Both the position numbers and the translations under genes were made by a program. DNA of 64,000 nt from Calendula officinalis (lineage: Eukaryota > Streptophyta > Magnoliopsida > Asterales > Asteraceae): assembly GCA_963853835.1 (NCBI GenBank), contig OY970832.1, positions 41,138,063 through 41,202,062 on the forward strand, given 5' to 3'. Below, piece after piece: positions 60,033-64,000 of this stretch (within the stretch, counting starts at the first letter, position 1; the number at the start of each line of letters is the position of its first letter). The notes below the pieces were generated by a model. That model did not search any database. It had not been told where the DNA came from and saw only the letters and a program-made list of their open reading frames with translations.

Positions 60033-62482
60033 GAGCCTTGGCCCTTGGGCCTTGAGCCTTGAGCCTTGAGCCTTGACCCTTGAGCCTTGAACCTTGACTC
60101 TTGAGCCTTGAACCTTGACTCTTGAGCCTTGACCCTTGAGCCTTGAGCGTTGAACCTTTGAGCCATGAGCGTCGAGCCTTGAGCGTTGATCCTTGAGCCT
60201 TTAAGCCATGAGCCTTGAGCCTTGAGCCTTGATCCTTGATCCTTGAGCCTTGAGCCTTGATCATTGAGCCTTGATCATTGAGCCTTGATCCTTAAGCCTT
60301 GATCCGTGAGCCTTGAGCCTTGATCCGTGAGCCTTGATACTTGAGCCTAATTGAGCCATAAGCCTTGAGCCTTGATCCTTGAGCATTAAGCCTTGAGCCT
60401 TGACCCTTTGAGCCTTGACCGTTGAGCTTGAAGCCTTAAACCTTGAGCAATGAGCCTTGAGCTTTGAACCTTGAACCTCGACCCTTCAGCTTTGAACCTT
60501 GAGACTTGAGCCTTGTGCCATGAGCCCTGAGCCTCGAGCCTGGAGCTTTGAGCCTTGAGCCTTGAGCCTTGAGCCTTGAACCTTGAGCCTTGAGCCTTGT
60601 GCCTTAATCTCTGAGCCTTGAGCCTTGAGCTTTGAGCCGTGACCCTTGATCCTTGAGCTTTGAACCTTGAACCTTGACGCTTGACCCTTGAGCCTTGATC
60701 CTTGAGCCTTGAGCCTTGATTCGTTGAGCCTTGAGCCTTGAACCTTGAGCCTTGACGTTTGAGCCTTGACCCTTGAGCCGTGACCCTTGAGCCTTGAGCC
60801 TCGAACCTTGAACCTTGAGCCTTGAGCCTTGAGCTTTGAGCGTTGAGCGTTGAGCCTTGACCCTTGAGCATTGAGCGTTGAGCCTTGACCCTTGGGCCTT
60901 GAGCCTTAATCCTTTAACCTTGAGCCTGAGCCTTGAGCCTTGAGCCTTGACTATTGAACCTTGACCCTTGAGCCTTGAACGTTGGGCCTTGAGCGTTGAT
61001 CCTTGAGCCTTTGAATCTTGATGCTTGAGCTTGGAGCCTTGAGCCTTGAGCGTTGAGCGTTGAGCCTTGAGCCTTGAGCCTTGTCCCTTTAACCTTGAGC
61101 CTTGAGCCTTGGGCCTTGAGCCTTGGTCCTTTAACCTTCAGCCTTCAGCCTTGAGCCTTGGCCCTTGGGCCTTGATCCTTGAGCCTTGAGCCTTGAGCCT
61201 TGAGCCTTGAGCCTTGAACCTTGACTATTAGCCTTGACCCTTGAGCCTTGAACGTTGGGCCTTGAGCGTTGATCCTTGAGCCTTTGAGCCTTGAGGCTTG
61301 AGCCTGGAGCCTTGAGCCTTGAGCCTTGAGCCTTGAGCATTGAGCCTTGAGCCTTGAGCCTTGAGCCTTGAGCCTTGAGCCTTGAGCCTTTATCCTTAAG
61401 CCTTGAGTCTTGATCGTTAAGCCTTGAGCCTTGATCCTTGATCCTTTAGCATTGAGCGTTGAGCCTTGAGCCTTGAGCTCTGATACTTGAGCCTTGATCC
61501 TTGAGCCTTGAGCCTTGATCCTTGATCCTTGATCCTTGAGCCTTGAGCCTTGAGCCTTGAGCCTTGAGCCTTGAGCCTTGAGCCTTAAGCCTTGAGCCTT
61601 GAGCCTTGAGCCTTGAGCCTTGAGCCTTGAGCCTTGAGCCTTGAGCCTTGAGCCTTGAGCCTTGAGCCTTGTGCCTTGAGCCTTGAGCCTTGAGCCTTGA
61701 GCCTTGAGCCTTGAGCCTTGAGTCTTAAGCCTTGTGCCTTGAGCCTTGAGCCTTCAGCCTTGAACCTTCAGCCTTGAGCCTACAACCTTGAGCCTTCAGT
61801 CTTGAACCTCTACTCTTGACTCTTGAGCCTTGAACCTTGAGCCTTGAGCCTTGATCCTTGAGCCTTGAGCGTTGATCCTTGAGCCATGATCCTTGACCGT
61901 TGAGCGTTGAGCCTTGATCTTTTAACCCTTGACCGTTGAGCTTGAAGCCTTGAACCTTGAGCATTGAGCCTTGACTTTTGAGCCTTGATCCTTGATCCTT
62001 GATCCTTGATCCTTGAGCCGTGACCCTTGAGCCTTGAGCTTTGAACCTTGAACCTTGACCCTTGTGCCTTGATCCTTGCTCCTTGAGCCATGAGCCTTGA
62101 GACTTGAGACTTGGGCCTTGAGCCTTGAAACTTGAGCCTTGAGCCTTGAGCCTTGAGCTTTGAACCTTTAGCCTTGAGCCTCAAGCCTTGAGCCTCAAGC
62201 CTTGAGCCTGGATCTTGAAACATTGAGCCTTGAACCTTGAATCTTGACACTTGAACCTTGAGCCTTGAGCCATGAGCCTTGAGGCTTGAGCCTTGAGCCT
62301 TGAGCCTTGAGCCTTGGGCCTTGAGCCTTGTGCCTCGAGCCTTGCGTCTTGAGCCTTGAGCCTTGAGCTTTGAACCTTGAGTCATAAGCTTGAAGCCTTG
62401 AGGATTGAGCCTTGAACCTTGAGCCTTGAGCCTTGACTTTTGAGCCTTGATCCTTGAGCCGTGACCCTTGACCCTTGAAACC
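60033..62482. repeat. Heptanucleotide satellite segment
   Basis: TTGAGCC-type array in the same orientation with long clean runs near 61540-61720. The first about 730 bp repeat in 63344-64000 with the same variant order (GAACCTTTGAGCCATGAGCG, then CTTTAAGCCATGAGCC, and GACGTTTGAGCC near the end). Confidence 0.95.
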
Positions 62483-62786
62483 TTTTTTTTTTGTTAAAGG
62501 GCTATGCCCGGCGAAAAACCAACAAAAAGAAAAGTTATTTACAAACAAAGATGGGTAAAATTACCACATCTTGAAAATAACTACTTGGCCTCCCAAAACA
62601 TGCTTTGGGAATAAGACCAACAAAAGAAGCATAACTCTATAACCAATGTCTAAACCTAATCTAGGTATACCAAAAAAACTATGATTATAAGATAATCTTT
62701 TAATATCAAAAAACAATATACCTAAAGCATCTATAATCTTCCAATTCTCAACTATTGCACTTAACTTGCTCTTGTGATTAGGCTTT
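62483..62786 (-). mobile_element. 5'-truncated LINE-like 3' end
   Basis: 304 bp of non-satellite sequence. It starts with a run of ten T, so on the minus strand it ends in poly(A), preceded by a GC-rich GGGC-ATA-GCCC hairpin. It is flanked by AAACC on both sides (62478-62482 and 62787-62791), a short possible target-site duplication. Poly(A) tail, truncation at the other end and flanking duplication fit a non-LTR retrotransposon inserted by target-primed reverse transcription. No domain remains. A SINE or processed transcript is possible. Confidence 0.6.
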
Positions 62787-63100
62787 AAACCTTGAACCTT
62801 GACCCTTGAGCCTTGAGCCTTGAGACTTGAGCCTTAAACCATGAGCCTTGAGGCTGTAACCTTGAACCTTGACTCTTGAATATTGAGCAGTGAGTGTTGT
62901 GCCTTGAGCGTTGATCCTTGACTGTTGATCGTTGAGCGTTGAGCCTTGAGGCTTGATCCTTTTAGCCTTGAGCCTTGAGCCTGAAGCCTTGAACCTTAAG
63001 CCGTGAGCCTTGACTTTTGAGCCTTGATCCTTGAGCCATGACCCTTGAGCCCTGAGCATTGAACCTTGAATCTTGAGCAATGAGGCTTGACTTTTGAGCC
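62787..63100. repeat. Heptanucleotide satellite segment
   Basis: About 45 units, same orientation, ending CTTTTGAGCC at 63100 where an LTR fragment begins abruptly. Confidence 0.94.
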
Positions 63101-63343
63101 TAGTATCCCAATTAGTGTTCTAGATTGGTGTAGTGTGGACTAGCTTTAAAGGAATTCTAACTTGAATTCTTGGAGTTCTTCATCCTCATTCGTTGGTGTA
63201 ATCAAAGGCTTCAAGGGTATGATCTTCATCCTAACTCTTTTATTTTCATGCTTTATTATATTGTCAATATGTAGATCCGTTATTAGTGATTTATATATTA
63301 TTTTCCGCTGTGTTTTACTTGATTAAACCGTAAATCACTAACA
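63101..63343 (+). mobile_element. 3' part of a copia-type LTR
   Basis: 243 bp from TAGTATCCCAATTAG to AATCACTAACA, corresponding to 59790-60032 of the solo LTR with 9 single-base differences and no gap. The flanking satellite on the right also matches that copy, so both were duplicated as one segment. The left 528 bp of the LTR are absent. Confidence 0.92.
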
Positions 63344-64000
63344 GAGCCTTGGCCATTGGGACTTGAGCCTTGAGCCTTGAACCTTGACTATTGAGCCTTG
63401 ACCCTTGAGCCTTGAGCGTTGAACCTTTGAGCCATGAGCGTTGAGCCTTGAGCGTTGATCCTTGAGCCTTTAAGCCATGAGCCTTGAGCCTTGAGCCTTG
63501 ATCATTGAGCCTTGATCCTTGAGCCTTGATCCTTGAGCCTTGATCCGTGAGCCTTGACCCTTGATCCGTGAGCCTTGATACTTGAGCCTTGAGCTTTGAG
63601 CCATAAGCCTTGAGCCTTGATCCTTGAGCATTAAGCCTTGAGCCTTGACCCTTTGAGCCTTGACCGTTGAGCTTGAAGCCTTGAACCTTGAGCAATGAGC
63701 CTTGAGCTTTGAACCTTGAACCTCGACCCTTCAGCTTTGAACCTTGAGATTTGAGCCTTGTGCCTTGAGCCCTGAGCCTTGAGCCTTGAGCCTTGAGACT
63801 TGAGCCTTGAGCCTTGAGCCTTGAGCCTTGTGCCTTAAGCCCTGAGCCTTGAGCCTTGAGCTTTGAGCCGTGACCCTTGAGCCTTGAGCTTTGAACCTTG
63901 AACCTTGACGCTTGACCCTTGAGCCTTGATCCTTGAGCCTTGAGCCTTGAGCCTTGATCCGTTGAGCCTTGAGCCTTGAACCTTGAGCCTTGACGTTTGA
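63344..64000. repeat. Heptanucleotide satellite, to the window end
   Basis: TTGAGCC-type array that duplicates 60033 to about 60762 with a few heptamer gains and losses. It continues beyond base 64000. Confidence 0.95.

Noticed and set aside
1..64000. The satellite as a true telomere tract
   Set aside because: The consensus GGCTCAA matches TTTAGGG at only 4 of 7 positions, there are no TTTAGGG runs, and the array carries nested transposons and higher-order repeats.

Overview
The window is plant nuclear DNA, most likely from a eudicot. The evidence is a nested set of plant-type transposable elements: a Ty1/copia retrotransposon with a tRNA-Met-type primer site, two 2.7-kb solo LTRs with TGTAAC...GTTACA ends, a CACTA-type DNA element, and a LINE-like poly(A) end. 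The copia Gag and integrase resemble composite-family (Asteraceae) elements as I remember them; that is an impression, not a search result. I found no host protein gene, tRNA or rRNA.

Layout: about 50 kb of the 64 kb is one degenerate satellite built on the heptamer TTGAGCC (GGCTCAA on the other strand). It occupies 1-34484, 34997-43565, 55649-55826, 58488-59261, 60033-62482, 62787-63100 and 63344-64000. It always has the same orientation and runs off both ends of the window. Above the 7-bp level it has higher-order structure: tandem duplications of 308 bp and 231 bp (exact multiples of 7), units of about 1.5-2.2 kb, and duplications of about 3.0-3.6 kb. The higher-order pattern changes between 1-34 kb and 36-43 kb.

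The interruptions are: (1) a truncated copia-type LTR at 34485-34996; (2) a full-length but dead copia element at 43566-55648 with 637-bp LTRs and TSD TTTTG, itself carrying a gypsy-type solo LTR at 44864-47591 (TSD GAAAC) and a CACTA element at 50600-52331 (TSD TAT); (3) a second gypsy-type solo LTR at 55827-58487 (TSD GACGC); (4) a copia-type solo LTR at 59262-60032 (TSD GAGCC); (5) a LINE-like 3' fragment at 62483-62786; (6) the 3' part of a copia-type LTR at 63101-63343, duplicated from the solo LTR at 59262-60032.

The only real coding sequence is the copia gag-pol. It is broken by a 1-nt frameshift near 50335 and by the CACTA insertion. The many minus-strand reading frames in the satellite, up to 350 codons, are a by-product of the heptamer: three units make 21 nt, which reads S-R-L-K-A-Q-G in every minus-strand frame, while every plus-strand frame meets TGA.

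Inferred order of events: array growth and duplication; solo LTR at 59262; duplication of its right part to 63101 (9 differences in 243 bp); copia insertion (8 differences between its two 637-bp LTRs); then the CACTA and gypsy-type insertions into copia. All identities and counts were made by eye.
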